From Aminobacter aganoensis (GTDB taxonomy: Bacteria > Pseudomonadota > Alphaproteobacteria > Rhizobiales > Rhizobiaceae): a stretch of DNA of 64,000 nucleotides. The notes below the pieces were generated by a model. It ran no database searches. It was not told the origin of the DNA and was given only the letters and a program-made list of their open reading frames with translations. The DNA is taken from assembly GCF_014206975.1 (NCBI RefSeq), contig NZ_JACHOU010000019.1, positions 1 to 64,000 on the forward strand, written 5' to 3'. Positions 43,511 through 52,210 of the stretch are shown here, piece by piece (the first letter of the stretch is position 1; each line of letters starts with the position of its first letter). The position numbers were made by a program, and so were the translations under genes.

Positions 43511-44635
43511 ATGAACGCCGCCAGCCTGAACGTGAAGCCAGCCTATCTCAACATCTCGAACGTCTGGAAAGCCTTCGGCGAGTTCCACGCGCTGAAGGAC
43601 ATCTCGCTCGATATCAGGGAAGGCGAATTCGTCTGCTTCCTCGGCCCGTCTGGCTGCGGCAAGACCACGCTGCTGCGCGCCATCGCCGGCCTCGACCTGC
43701 AGACCCGCGGGTCCATCCATCAGGGCGGGCGCGACGTGTCGACCTTGCCGCCATCCAAGCGCGACTATGGCATCGTGTTCCAGTCCTACGCGCTGTTTCC
43801 CAACCTGACGATCGCCAAGAACATCGCCTTTGGGCTGGAGAATACCAAGCGCCCACGCGCCGAGATCGCAAGCCGCGTCACCGAACTGCTCAAGCTGGTC
43901 GGCCTGCCCGACCAAGGCAACAAATATCCGGCCCAGCTCTCCGGCGGCCAGCAGCAGCGCATTGCCCTCGCCCGCGCCATCGCCATCTCGCCAGGCTTGC
44001 TTCTGCTCGACGAGCCGCTGTCGGCGCTCGATGCCAAGGTGCGCACCCATCTGCGCCACGAGATCAAGGAACTGCAGCGCAAGCTCGGCGTCACCACCAT
44101 CATGGTCACCCACGACCAGGAGGAAGCTCTGTCTATGGCCGACCGCATCGTGGTGATGAACCATGGTGTCATCGAGCAGATCGGTACGCCGACTGAGATC
44201 TACCGACACCCCGCGACGCTGTTCGTCGCCGACTTCATCGGCGAGGCGAACAAATTTGCCGCCAACGCCGACAAGGGCGGCGTGAGCTTCGGTGCCAAGG
44301 CTTTCAGATCCGCTCCGCATCAGTTCGGCCCTGGCACCCCGGTCATTGCGGCGATCAGGCCCGAAGACGTCATTCCGCATGGACCCGGAGCCCGCTCCCC
44401 GGGTGCGCCCGACATCGTGCAGCAGCCGGAGAACCTGCTCGACGTGACCATTGGAGAAATGGAGTTCCTGGGCTCGTTCTGGCGCACGCGCCTACGCGGC
44501 AAGGAGCTTGGCGATGAAACGCTGATCGCCGATTTCTCGATCAATGCCGCCCGCCGTCTTTCGCTGGCGGAAGGCGGTGCCCTGACAGTCGAACTGCCCG
44601 AAGATCGCCTGCTGGTCTTTCCCGGGAGGGCATGA
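43511..44635 (+). CDS. phnT: 2-aminoethylphosphonate ABC transporter ATP-binding protein
   Basis: A 374-residue ABC ATPase of the ferric/spermidine type. Walker A is LGPSGCGKTTLLRAIAGL (near 43), signature LSGGQQQRIALARAIA (near 140), Walker B LLLLDEPLSALD, and the switch His lies in TIMVTHDQEEA. A TOBE-like domain follows at about 245-374 (AAIRPEDVIPHG). The start at 43511 gives a normal N-terminus before the first strand (AYLNISNVWKAFGEFHALKD). Upstream in-frame ATGs at 43448 and 43457 would add about 20 residues and are possible. One base separates its stop from the permease start. Confidence 0.9.
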   Translation: MNAASLNVKPAYLNISNVWKAFGEFHALKDISLDIREGEFVCFLGPSGCGKTTLLRAIAGLDLQTRGSIHQGGRDVSTLPPSKRDYGIVFQSYALFPNLTIAKNIAFGLENTKRPRAEIASRVTELLKLVGLPDQGNKYPAQLSGGQQQRIALARAIAISPGLLLLDEPLSALDAKVRTHLRHEIKELQRKLGVTTIMVTHDQEEALSMADRIVVMNHGVIEQIGTPTEIYRHPATLFVADFIGEANKFAANADKGGVSFGAKAFRSAPHQFGPGTPVIAAIRPEDVIPHGPGARSPGAPDIVQQPENLLDVTIGEMEFLGSFWRTRLRGKELGDETLIADFSINAARRLSLAEGGALTVELPEDRLLVFPGRA

Positions 44636-44636
44636 C

Positions 44637-46649
44637 ATGGCCATGGCAATCGACACTCCCCTGCCCGCCGGACGGACGCTGAAGCTCGCCCTCGACAAGG
44701 ACGAGGCGATCAAGCGTGGTCTGATGATCGTGATCGCGCTGTACCTGCTGGTCGCGCTCGCAGCCCCCCTCTACGTCATGCTGTCCAAGTCGTTTTCGAC
44801 CTACAGCTTCGACCTCGCCAAATTCGAGTTCCAGGTCAGCGACAGCGCCGGCAACTGGGGCGATCCGGTCACCGCCGCGGCACTCAATGGCGAGCTCAAC
44901 GCCATTCCCGAGGAGAAGCTTGGGACCAATTCCGACGGCCGCCTGCAGGCAACGAGCTTCTTTCCCGAATTCAGCTTCCGTAGTCCGGTCAAATACAAGA
45001 TCCGAGGCACGACACCGGACGCGACCTATCTTGTCGGCCTGCAACTGCACAGCGGCACCGAATGGCAGGAATTCGACTCCAATGCGTTCCGCAGGGTGAT
45101 GCTAAGGCCCTCGCGGGCGATCGGTCTGGAGAACTACGCCACCTACTTCTCGACGCCGACGCTGTTCCGCTCGATCGAGAACTCGGTCTTCATCGCCGTC
45201 ATCAGCACCATCGTCACCGTCGGGCTGGCCTTCGGTTTCGCCTATGCGCTGAACCGCAGCTGCATGCGTTTCAAGGACGCATTCAAGCTCGTCGCCATGG
45301 TACCGATCCTGGTGCCGTCCCTGCTGCCCGGCATCGCCCTCATCTACCTCTTCGGCAACCAGGGCCTGTTCAAGGACGTGCTGATGGGCGCGTCGATCTA
45401 CGGTCCGCTCGGCATCGTTGTCGGCTCGGTGTTCTTCGCCTTCCCCCACGCCATGATCATCATCTCGACGGCGCTGGCCATATCCGATCAGCGCCACTAC
45501 GAGGCCGCCGCTTCGCTGCGGGCCAGCCGGTGGCGCACCTTCTGGACGGTTACCATACCGGGCGCGCGCTACGGCCTGATCTCCGCCGCCTTCGTGGTGT
45601 TCACCCTTGTCATCACCGATTTCGGCCTGCCCAAGGTCATCGGCGGCCAGTACAACGTTCTTGCCGTCGACATCTACAAGCAGGTCATCGGCCAGCAGAA
45701 TTTCGAGATGGGCGCGGTAGTCTCGGTCATCCTGCTGATTCCGGCCATCGCCGCCTTCGTCGTCGACCGCATGGTCACCAAGAAGCAGGTGGCACTGCTG
45801 TCGGCTCGCTCAGTGCCTTATCAGCCCAAGCCCAATCGCGGCTTCGACGCGCTCTGCCTCGCCTGGTGCGCGCTGATCGCCGTGTTCATCATCGGCATCA
45901 TGGTCACCAGCCAGTTCGCCGCACTGGTCAAGCTCTGGCCTTACGACCTCAGCCTCAGCCTCAAGCACTTTGCCTTCGACCGCATGGATGGCGGCGGCTG
46001 GGGTTCCTACTACAACTCCATCCGCTTGGCAGCGCTGACGGCGATCATCGGCACGGCCATCATTTTCGTCGGCGCCTACATGGTGGAGAAGACCGAAGGT
46101 TTTCGCTCAGGTCGCTCGGCCTTTCAGTTCCTGGCCATGCTGCCCATGGCTGTGCCGGGCATGGTGCTTGGCCTCGCCTACATCTTCTTCTTCAACGATC
46201 CGGCCAACCCGCTGCACGCTATCTACGGGACCATGACGATCCTGGTGGTCTGCACCATCACCCATTTCTACACGGTAGGGCACCTGACTGCGCTGACGGC
46301 GCTGAAGCAGATCGACCAGGAATTCGAACCGGTGGCGGCGTCGCTCAAGCAGCCCTTGTACAAGCTGTTCGCCCGCGTCACGGTTCCGGTCTGCCTGCCG
46401 GCGATCCTCGACATCTCGATCTACCTGTTCGTCAATGCGATGACGACGGTGTCGGCCGTGGTGTTCCTCTATTCGAAGGACACCGCGCTGGCCTCGGTCG
46501 CCGTGCTCAACATGGACGATGCCGGCGACGTCGCCCCGGCGGCGGCCATGGCGATGATGATCTTCTACACCAACATCGCAGCGCGCCTGATCCACCTGCT
46601 CCTCTCCAAGGTGCTAATCGCGCGGACGCAGGCCTGGAGAGCGAGATAA
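44637..46649 (+). CDS. phnU: 2-aminoethylphosphonate ABC transporter permease, fused two-domain type
   Basis: A 670-residue permease in which two membrane domains are fused, each with its own coupling loop: ISDQRHYEAAASLRASRWRT near 285 and ITALKQIDQEFEPVAASL-type near 560. This double form is characteristic of the putative 2-aminoethylphosphonate permease family (PhnU2/AepW-like). After the first helix (near 29-48) a polar stretch of about 90 residues, probably periplasmic, precedes the remaining helices. The ATG is supported by GGGAGGG six bases upstream. It ends two bases from the convergent maiA gene, leaving no room for a terminator between them. Confidence 0.9.
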   Translation: MAMAIDTPLPAGRTLKLALDKDEAIKRGLMIVIALYLLVALAAPLYVMLSKSFSTYSFDLAKFEFQVSDSAGNWGDPVTAAALNGELNAIPEEKLGTNSDGRLQATSFFPEFSFRSPVKYKIRGTTPDATYLVGLQLHSGTEWQEFDSNAFRRVMLRPSRAIGLENYATYFSTPTLFRSIENSVFIAVISTIVTVGLAFGFAYALNRSCMRFKDAFKLVAMVPILVPSLLPGIALIYLFGNQGLFKDVLMGASIYGPLGIVVGSVFFAFPHAMIIISTALAISDQRHYEAAASLRASRWRTFWTVTIPGARYGLISAAFVVFTLVITDFGLPKVIGGQYNVLAVDIYKQVIGQQNFEMGAVVSVILLIPAIAAFVVDRMVTKKQVALLSARSVPYQPKPNRGFDALCLAWCALIAVFIIGIMVTSQFAALVKLWPYDLSLSLKHFAFDRMDGGGWGSYYNSIRLAALTAIIGTAIIFVGAYMVEKTEGFRSGRSAFQFLAMLPMAVPGMVLGLAYIFFFNDPANPLHAIYGTMTILVVCTITHFYTVGHLTALTALKQIDQEFEPVAASLKQPLYKLFARVTVPVCLPAILDISIYLFVNAMTTVSAVVFLYSKDTALASVAVLNMDDAGDVAPAAAMAMMIFYTNIAARLIHLLLSKVLIARTQAWRAR

Positions 46650-46651
46650 GT

Positions 46652-47284
46652 CTACTTGACCCGGTCGGGATGAGCCTTGGCGAAAGCGTCGAGTTGCTCG
46701 CACCGGCCGGCAATGTCGAGGACGCGCGGCAGGCCCGAGATGTCGACGTCCCAGCGCCTGGCGTTGTAGACCTGCGGCACCAGGCAGAAATCGGCCATGG
46801 CTGGCGTGTCGCCGTGGCAGAATTGACCGGTCGAGGGGTGCTCCAGCAGCCGTTCGAAAGCAGCCAGCCCATCGCCGATGAACTTCTGCATCCAGGCGTC
46901 GCGCGCTGCTTCGCCATCGGTCGCAACCCGCATCAGCTCGACAACCACGCCGGTGTTGCAGACGGCGTGGATTTCCATGGCGATGGCATAAGACAACTGG
47001 CGCACACGCTGGCGCCCGACGGGATCGGAGGGCAGGAAACCGGCTGCCCTGGTCTCGTTGAGATATTCGATGATCGCCAGCGACTGGGTGAAGGCATGGC
47101 CGTCGACCTCCAACACGGGCACTAGCCCTTGCGGGTTTCGCGCCAGATGCCCGGCCGATTTCTGGTCCTTCGCCAACAGATCGACGGACACCGAACGAAA
47201 CTCCTCGCCCAGCATGTTGAGCGCGATACGCACGCGATAGCTCGCGGACGAACGCCAGTAGTCGAACAGAACGGTTTCGCTCAT
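46652..47284 (-). CDS. maiA: maleylacetoacetate isomerase (zeta-class GST)
   Basis: A 210-residue glutathione S-transferase of zeta class that isomerises maleylacetoacetate to fumarylacetoacetate in tyrosine/homogentisate breakdown. The N-terminal thioredoxin-like domain contains FDYWRSSASYRVRIALN, the SSxxxR motif of zeta GSTs, and GLVPVLEVDG, TQSLAIIEYL. The C-terminal helical domain has CHGDTPAMADFCLVPQVYNA. The start is the ATG at 47284, five bases downstream of the fumarylacetoacetate hydrolase stop. It is the last of three co-directional genes (hmgA, hydrolase, maiA). Confidence 0.95.
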   Translation of the reverse strand: MSETVLFDYWRSSASYRVRIALNMLGEEFRSVSVDLLAKDQKSAGHLARNPQGLVPVLEVDGHAFTQSLAIIEYLNETRAAGFLPSDPVGRQRVRQLSYAIAMEIHAVCNTGVVVELMRVATDGEAARDAWMQKFIGDGLAAFERLLEHPSTGQFCHGDTPAMADFCLVPQVYNARRWDVDISGLPRVLDIAGRCEQLDAFAKAHPDRVK

Positions 47285-47289
47285 GCGAT

Positions 47290-48306
47290 TCAGGCCTTCT
47301 CGTATTTCGCCACGGTCTGCTCGATGGCGCCAAATATCGAGTGGCCCGTCTTGTCGTGCATCTCGATGCGGACCAGGTCGCCGAACTTCAGGAACGGCGT
47401 TTTCGCAGCCCCCGTTTCGATGGTCTCGATCGTCCTGATTTCGGCGATGCAGGAATAGCCCGCACCGCCTTCGGCAACCGGCTTGCCAGGTCCGCCGTCG
47501 AGCTTGTTGGAGACCGTGCCCGAGCCGATGATCGTGCCGGCGCAGAGCGGCCGGGTTTTCGCAGCATGGGCGACGAGCTGGCCGAAATCGAAAGTCATGT
47601 CGAGGCCGGCATTGGCCCGGCCAATTGGCTTGCCGTTGACGCCGACAAGGAGTGGCAAGTGCAGCTTGCCGCCGTCCCAGGCGTTGCCCAACTCGTCCGG
47701 GCTGACCGCAACCGGCGAGAACGCCGTCGACGGCTTGGATTGGAAAAAGCCAAAACCCTTGGCGAGTTCCGCCGGGATCTGGCCGCGCAACGAAACGTCG
47801 TTGACCAGCATGACCAGCCGTATGGCGTCCCGCGCCTCTTCGACAGACGCGCCCATCGCCACATCGTCGACGATGACGGCAACCTCGCCTTCGAGGTCGA
47901 TGCCCCAGGCCTCGTCGGCCATGACGATCGGATCGCGCGGACCGAGGAACGAGTCCGAACCACCCTGATAGATCAGCGGATCGGTCCAGAAGCTTGCCGG
48001 CATCTCGGCGCCGCGTGCCTTCCGCACCAGCTCGACATGATTCACATAGGCAGACCCATCGGCCCACTGATAGGCGCGCGGCAAAGGCGAGGCCGCATCA
48101 TGCTCGTGGAAGCGCATCGTCGGCTGGCTGCCAGTCTCAATGCCTTCGGCGACATTGGCCAGCCGCGGGCCGACATGGGCCCAGTCGTCGAGTGCCGCCT
48201 GCAGCGTGCGGGCGATGTGGCCAACCTCGGAACAGCTGGTGAGGTCCTTCGAGACCACGACCAGCCGGCCGTCGCGGGTGGAGTCTTTCAGCGTCGCGAG
48301 TTTCAT
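47290..48306 (-). CDS. fumarylacetoacetate hydrolase family protein
   Basis: A 338-residue FAH-fold enzyme, presumably the fumarylacetoacetase giving fumarate and acetoacetate. The metal-binding acidic pattern is in EAWGIDLEGEVAVIVDDV, and GTIIGSGTVSNKLDGG lies near the C-terminal third; both are typical of the family. It is shorter than the roughly 420-residue animal-type enzyme but has the size found in many alphaproteobacterial homogentisate clusters. The ATG at 48306 gives MKLATLKDSTRDGRLVVVSK, the usual start. It is 13 bp downstream of hmgA and immediately upstream of maiA. Confidence 0.93.
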   Translation of the reverse strand: MKLATLKDSTRDGRLVVVSKDLTSCSEVGHIARTLQAALDDWAHVGPRLANVAEGIETGSQPTMRFHEHDAASPLPRAYQWADGSAYVNHVELVRKARGAEMPASFWTDPLIYQGGSDSFLGPRDPIVMADEAWGIDLEGEVAVIVDDVAMGASVEEARDAIRLVMLVNDVSLRGQIPAELAKGFGFFQSKPSTAFSPVAVSPDELGNAWDGGKLHLPLLVGVNGKPIGRANAGLDMTFDFGQLVAHAAKTRPLCAGTIIGSGTVSNKLDGGPGKPVAEGGAGYSCIAEIRTIETIETGAAKTPFLKFGDLVRIEMHDKTGHSIFGAIEQTVAKYEKA

Positions 48307-48319
48307 GGTGTTCCCGTCT

Positions 48320-49669
48320 TCACTTGATGCCTGGTGTGCCGTCGAACTTGCGTTCCAGACCATCCCAGCAATCGATGTAATTGTCCTGCAGTGTTTCCAA
48401 CTCGGCGGCAAATTTCGTCAGTTGCTGGGGAAAGCGCGTCTCGAACATGAAGGCCATGGTGTGGTCGAGCTTGACCGGCTTGAGTTCGCCGTTCGACGCC
48501 TTCTCGAAGCCCATGGCATCCGGTCCGTGCGGCAACATCATGTTGTGCAGGCTCATGCCGCCAGGCACGAAGCCCTCTTCCTTGGCGTCGTACTGGCCGT
48601 AGATCAGACCCATGAACTCGCTCATGATGTTGCGGTGATACCAGGGCGGGCGGAAGCTGTGCTCGGCGACAAGCCAGCGCGGCGGGAAGATGACGAAATC
48701 GACATTGGCCGTGCCTGCCTCTTCCGTCGGGGCGGTCAACACCGTGAAGATCGACGGATCGGGATGGTCGAACAGGATGGCACCGACCGGCGAGAAGGTG
48801 CGCAGGTCATATTTGAACGGCGCATAGTTGCCATGCCAGGCGACGACGTCGAGCGGCGAATGGCCGATCTCCGTGACATGGAACTTGCCGCACCATTTGA
48901 CCAGCACGCGGCAAGGCGTTTCCTTGTCCTCATAGGCAGCCGTCGGCGTCTTGAAGTCGCGCGGATTGGCCAGGCAGTTGGCGCCGATCGGGCCCCGGTC
49001 GGGCATCGTGAACTTGGCGCCGTAATTCTCGCAGATGTAGCCACGCCGCATCTCGCCCTCGCCGAGGCGCGAGACCTTGAACATCATGCCACGCGGGATC
49101 AGGCAGATCTCCGATGGCTCGACGTCGATGATGCCCATTTCGGTAAAGATGCGGATCGACCCCACCTCGGGCACGATCAGCAGTTCGCCGTCGGCATTGA
49201 AGAAATAGTCGTCGTCCATGTCGTCGTTGAAGGCATAGACATGTGCGGCCATGCCAACCTGGGTCATCGCATCCCCCGCCGTCGTCATGGTGCGGATGCC
49301 CTGGATGAAATTCGTCCTGTCGTTGGGCTCAGGCAGCGGACCCCAGCGCAGCTGTCCGAGCGCAAGAGAATGATCGTCGAGGCAAGGCGCGGTCTTCCAG
49401 TGCGGATAGCTGGCGCCCGAAAACCGCTTGGTGTGACGAACGCTCGGGCGGATACGGTAGAGCCAGGAGCGCTCGTTGGTGCCGCGCGGCGCGGTGAATG
49501 GCGAGCCTGACAGCTGCTCGGCATAGAGGCCGTAATTGCACTTCTGCGGGCTGTTCTGGCCCTGTGGCAGCGCGCCCGGCAGCGCCTCGGTCTCGAAGTC
49601 GTTGCCGAAGCCCGGCATGTATTTCAAGGCCGCGGCAGCAACCGCCTGCTTTTCGGTTTTGTCCAGCAT
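48320..49669 (-). CDS. hmgA: homogentisate 1,2-dioxygenase
   Basis: A 449-residue iron-dependent ring-cleaving dioxygenase converting homogentisate to maleylacetoacetate. It begins near [19 protein letters not shown] and contains [20 protein letters not shown]. The iron-ligand region is [20 protein letters not shown] (His and Glu, about residue 330) with MLPHGPDAM (His) some 30 residues later, matching the His-Glu-His ligands of the human enzyme. The ATG at 49669 has GGAGG eight bases upstream; a GTG at 49678 overlaps that site. It is divergent from a MarR regulator with tandem operators between. Confidence 0.97.
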   Translation of the reverse strand: MLDKTEKQAVAAAALKYMPGFGNDFETEALPGALPQGQNSPQKCNYGLYAEQLSGSPFTAPRGTNERSWLYRIRPSVRHTKRFSGASYPHWKTAPCLDDHSLALGQLRWGPLPEPNDRTNFIQGIRTMTTAGDAMTQVGMAAHVYAFNDDMDDDYFFNADGELLIVPEVGSIRIFTEMGIIDVEPSEICLIPRGMMFKVSRLGEGEMRRGYICENYGAKFTMPDRGPIGANCLANPRDFKTPTAAYEDKETPCRVLVKWCGKFHVTEIGHSPLDVVAWHGNYAPFKYDLRTFSPVGAILFDHPDPSIFTVLTAPTEEAGTANVDFVIFPPRWLVAEHSFRPPWYHRNIMSEFMGLIYGQYDAKEEGFVPGGMSLHNMMLPHGPDAMGFEKASNGELKPVKLDHTMAFMFETRFPQQLTKFAAELETLQDNYIDCWDGLERKFDGTPGIK

Positions 49670-49707
49670 GGCTTGCACCTCCCGTCAGCACATGAGATCG
49701 TCTAATT

Positions 49708-49737
49708 GGTTGCAATTGTAACCGTTGATTTTGTAAC
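49708..49737. promoter_or_regulatory. tandem MarR-type operators between hmgA and marR
   Basis: GTTGCAATTGTAAC (49709-49722, flanked by G and C to give GGTTGCAATTGTAACC) and GTTGATTTTGTAAC (49724-49737) agree at 11 of 14 positions and are spaced 15 bp. The first is a near-perfect palindrome. They fill the gap between the two divergent genes and end 16 bp before the regulator's ATG. They probably bind the MarR protein and control both genes. Confidence 0.65.
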
Positions 49738-49753
49738 TATCAAAGGCTGCACG

Positions 49754-50203
49754 ATGCCTCCGCCCTTCGATCTCGAGAGCTTCCTGCCCTATCGGCTGAA
49801 CCGCGCCGCCGAGCTGATCAGCCTGAGCTTCGCACGCGAATACAAGCAGCGCTACCAGATGACACGGCCGGAATGGCGCACGCTCGCAGCTCTCGGCAGC
49901 GCCGGGCGAATGACGGCGACAGAGGTCGGCGCCCATTCCAACATGCACAAGACCAAGGTCAGCCGCACCGTGGCAGCACTCGCCGGGCGCCGCTGGCTGA
50001 AGCGGCGCGAGAACGAGTCCGACCGCAGGGTCGAGCATCTCGAACTCACCGCCGCCGGCCTCAGGGCCTATGGCGAGATCGCCGACCTTGCGCGTACATA
50101 TCAGGCGAGCCTGGAAGCTGCGCTCGGATCAGGCGCCATCGAGCGCATCGAGGCGGGGCTGGCCGAGGTCGAGCGGGCGTTGCTGGAAAAGAGGCGACCG
50201 TAG
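49754..50203 (+). CDS. MarR-family transcriptional regulator of homogentisate genes
   Basis: A 149-residue winged-helix regulator. It has FLPYRLNRAAELISLSFARE at the N-terminus, the DNA-binding region YQMTRPEWRTLAALGSAGRM then HSNMHKTKVSRTVAALAGRR, the wing KRRENESDRRVEHLELTAAG and a C-terminal dimer helix. The start at 49754 lies downstream of the operator pair; an open frame from 49706 would begin inside it. Its divergence from hmgA suggests repression relieved by homogentisate or a related aromatic. This is inferred from position. Confidence 0.92.
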   Translation: MPPPFDLESFLPYRLNRAAELISLSFAREYKQRYQMTRPEWRTLAALGSAGRMTATEVGAHSNMHKTKVSRTVAALAGRRWLKRRENESDRRVEHLELTAAGLRAYGEIADLARTYQASLEAALGSGAIERIEAGLAEVERALLEKRRP

Positions 50204-50204
50204 T

Positions 50205-50307
50205 CCCCCTCCCTCTTGTGGGGAGGGGTCGGGCGTGGGGGTACCTCTTTGCCAGTGGCGCGCCTAGCCACACCCCCACCCTTTATCCCTCCCCCGAAGG
50301 GGGAGGG
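50205..50307. repeat. GC-rich palindromic intergenic repeat (REP/RIME-like)
   Basis: Three nested inverted repeats fill the gap between two genes. They are CCCCTCCC..GGGGAGGGG (50205-50228), GTGGGGGT with the ACCCCCAC region (about 50235 with 50278), and a perfect 9-bp CCCTCCCCC-GAA-GGGGGAGGG (50287-50307). The composition, a C-run/G-run palindrome beside short coding genes, is that of the mosaic palindromic elements scattered through rhizobial genomes. It probably also ends transcription from both sides. Confidence 0.75.
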
Positions 50308-50342
50308 AGGGCGTCCACGTCGCGCTCGACTTAGCCGCGCCC

Positions 50343-50810
50343 CTACCCTATCGGCAGCGGCCCGAACTGCTTCAGCGTCGTCAGCACGATCGCCGTCTTC
50401 ACGTGCTGCACGGAATCATGCGGCAACAGCACTTCGTTGACGAAACGCGACAGGTCCGACAGTCCCCGGACCGCGACCTTGATGTGGTAGTCCATCTCGC
50501 CGGTCAGCGAATAGGCCTCGAGCACTTCGGGCAGGTCGTTGACCAACCGGGCGAAACGCTGGGCATTGTCGCGGTTGTGGGTGGCAAGCGTCACCGAGAT
50601 CACCACCAGCAGGTCGAGCCCCAATCGCTCGCGGTCGAGCATCGCCTGGTAGCCGCGGATGAAGCCTTCCGCCTCCAGCCGGGCGCGCCGCCGCGAGCAT
50701 TGCGAAGCCGACAGCGCAATCTTCTCCGACAGTTCGTTGTTGGTTAGACGTCCGTCGAGCTGCAGTTCGCGCAGGATCTTGAGGTCGAACTGGTCGAGTG
50801 CTTCATTCAT
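50343..50810 (-). CDS. Lrp/AsnC-family transcriptional regulator
   Basis: A 155-residue regulator. The N-terminal helix-turn-helix (about 5-60) has LDQFDLKILRELQLDGRLTN, ELSEKIALSASQCSRRRARL and EGFIRGYQAMLD. The C-terminal ligand-binding domain has VISVTLATHNRDNAQRFARL and AYSLTGEMDYHIKVAVRG. The start is the ATG at 50810; the frame is open to 50858 but lacks family similarity there. It is divergent from hppD and very likely its activator or repressor, sensing an aromatic amino acid or keto acid. That role is inferred from the position. Confidence 0.93.
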   Translation of the reverse strand: MNEALDQFDLKILRELQLDGRLTNNELSEKIALSASQCSRRRARLEAEGFIRGYQAMLDRERLGLDLLVVISVTLATHNRDNAQRFARLVNDLPEVLEAYSLTGEMDYHIKVAVRGLSDLSRFVNEVLLPHDSVQHVKTAIVLTTLKQFGPLPIG

Positions 50811-50829
50811 TGCACAAAACTCCCATTCC

Positions 50830-50886
50830 ATGCACGCTTCACGCATAAACCAGCCCAAAGAGGATCACAATGCAAGCACATTGCAT
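50830..50886. promoter_or_regulatory. dyad sites between lrp and hppD
   Basis: A perfect inverted repeat ATGCAA-GCACA-TTGCAT lies at 50870-50886, and a second partial dyad ATGCACGCTTCACGCAT at 50830-50846, 40 bp apart centre to centre (about four helical turns). Both have ATGC/GCAT ends. This spacing on one face of the helix suits an Lrp-type octamer wrapping DNA across the divergent promoters. Confidence 0.6.
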
Positions 50887-50935
50887 CGATTTGGGAGCAC
50901 ACTATGCGCAACCCCATTTCTGAGGAGGATTTGCC

Positions 50936-52045
50936 ATGGGTCCATTCCCGCACGATGCGCCGCCGGCCAAGATCAACGCCGACAATCCCGCTGGCACCGA
51001 CGGCTTCGAGTTCGTCGAGTTCGCGCACCCCGAGCCCGAGAAGCTGGAAGAGCTTTTCACCCGCATGGGCTACCAGCCCGTCGCGCGCCACAAGACCAAG
51101 AAGATCACCGTCTGGCGCCAGGGCGACATCAACTACATCGTCAATGCCGAGCCGGGCAGCCATGCCATGCGCTTCGTCAACGACCATGGCCCCTGCGCTG
51201 CCTCGATGGCCTGGCGGGTGGTCGATGCCAAGCACGCCTTCGATCACGCGGTGTCGAAAGGCGCTACACCCTACACCGGTACCGACAAGGCGCTCGACGT
51301 GCCGGCCATCGTCGGCATCGGCGGCTCGCTGCTTTACTTCGTCGACAAGTACGGCGCCAAGGGCTCTGCCTACACGGCGGAATTCGACTGGCTCGGCGAA
51401 ACCGATCACAAGCCTGAAGGAGTCGGCTTCTACTTCCTCGACCACCTGACCCACAATGTCTATCGCGGCAACATGGACAAGTGGTGGGACTTCTACCGCG
51501 AGTTGTTCGGCTTCAAGCAGATCCATTTCTTCAACATCGACGGCCGCATCACCGGCCTCGTCAGCCGCGCCATCACCTCGCCCTGCGGCAAGATCCGCAT
51601 CCCGCTGAACGAGTCCAAGGATGACACCAGCCAGATCGAGGAATACCTGCGCAAGTACAAGGGCGAAGGCATCCAGCACATCGCCGTCGGCACCGACGAC
51701 ATCTATGCCGCCACCGACAGGATCGCCGACAAGGGACTGAAGTTCATGCCCGGCCCGCCCGATACCTACTACGAGAAGTCGCACGCCCGCGTGCACGGCC
51801 ATGACGAGCCGATCGAGCGCATGAAGACGCACGGCATCCTGATCGACGGCGAAGGCGTGGTCGACGGCGGCATGACCAAGATCCTGCTGCAGATCTTCTC
51901 CAAGACCGTGATCGGCCCAATCTTCTTCGAGTTCATCCAGCGCAAGGGCGACGAGGGCTTCGGCGAAGGCAACTTTCGCGCGCTGTTCGAATCCATCGAG
52001 GAGGACCAGATCCGCCGCGGCGTGATCTCGCAGACAGCCGCCTGA
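50936..52045 (+). CDS. hppD: 4-hydroxyphenylpyruvate dioxygenase
   Basis: A 369-residue Fe(II) dioxygenase that turns 4-hydroxyphenylpyruvate into homogentisate, the substrate of HmgA. Two vicinal-oxygen-chelate domains are present. The iron ligands of the family fall at His170 (LDHLTHNV), His248 (GIQHIAVGT) and Glu332 (FFEFIQRKGD). GAGGAGG lies shortly before the ATG. Length and motifs are normal. It is divergently transcribed from the Lrp regulator and ends with a strong terminator, so it is a single-gene unit separate from the hmgA operon. Confidence 0.97.
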   Translation: MGPFPHDAPPAKINADNPAGTDGFEFVEFAHPEPEKLEELFTRMGYQPVARHKTKKITVWRQGDINYIVNAEPGSHAMRFVNDHGPCAASMAWRVVDAKHAFDHAVSKGATPYTGTDKALDVPAIVGIGGSLLYFVDKYGAKGSAYTAEFDWLGETDHKPEGVGFYFLDHLTHNVYRGNMDKWWDFYRELFGFKQIHFFNIDGRITGLVSRAITSPCGKIRIPLNESKDDTSQIEEYLRKYKGEGIQHIAVGTDDIYAATDRIADKGLKFMPGPPDTYYEKSHARVHGHDEPIERMKTHGILIDGEGVVDGGMTKILLQIFSKTVIGPIFFEFIQRKGDEGFGEGNFRALFESIEEDQIRRGVISQTAA

Positions 52046-52070
52046 CGGCGACGTTACATAGGCCTCTGTT

Positions 52071-52109
52071 GGGGCGGATTGCACGCAGGGCAATCCGCCC
52101 CTCTTTTTT
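52071..52109 (+). terminator. strong Rho-independent terminator after hppD
   Basis: A perfect 12-bp stem, GGGGCGGATTGC (52071-52082) with GCAATCCGCCCC (52090-52101), has a 7-nt loop and is followed by TCTTTTTT (52102-52109). This is the clearest intrinsic terminator in the window. Confidence 0.92.
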
Positions 52110-52210
52110 GGCGTTCAACCACAAGTTTGATCCAGCACAAGGAACGCCGCCGCCCAGCCTGCCACACTTGCGCGGGATGAGGATCTCCTCACCCATCGGG
52201 AGGTAGCGAA

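Noticed and set aside
45062-47125. 687-codon plus-strand frame overlapping the fused permease and maiA
   Set aside because: It is the +2 shadow of the permease, rich in Arg/His/Gly, and reads into the antisense of maiA.
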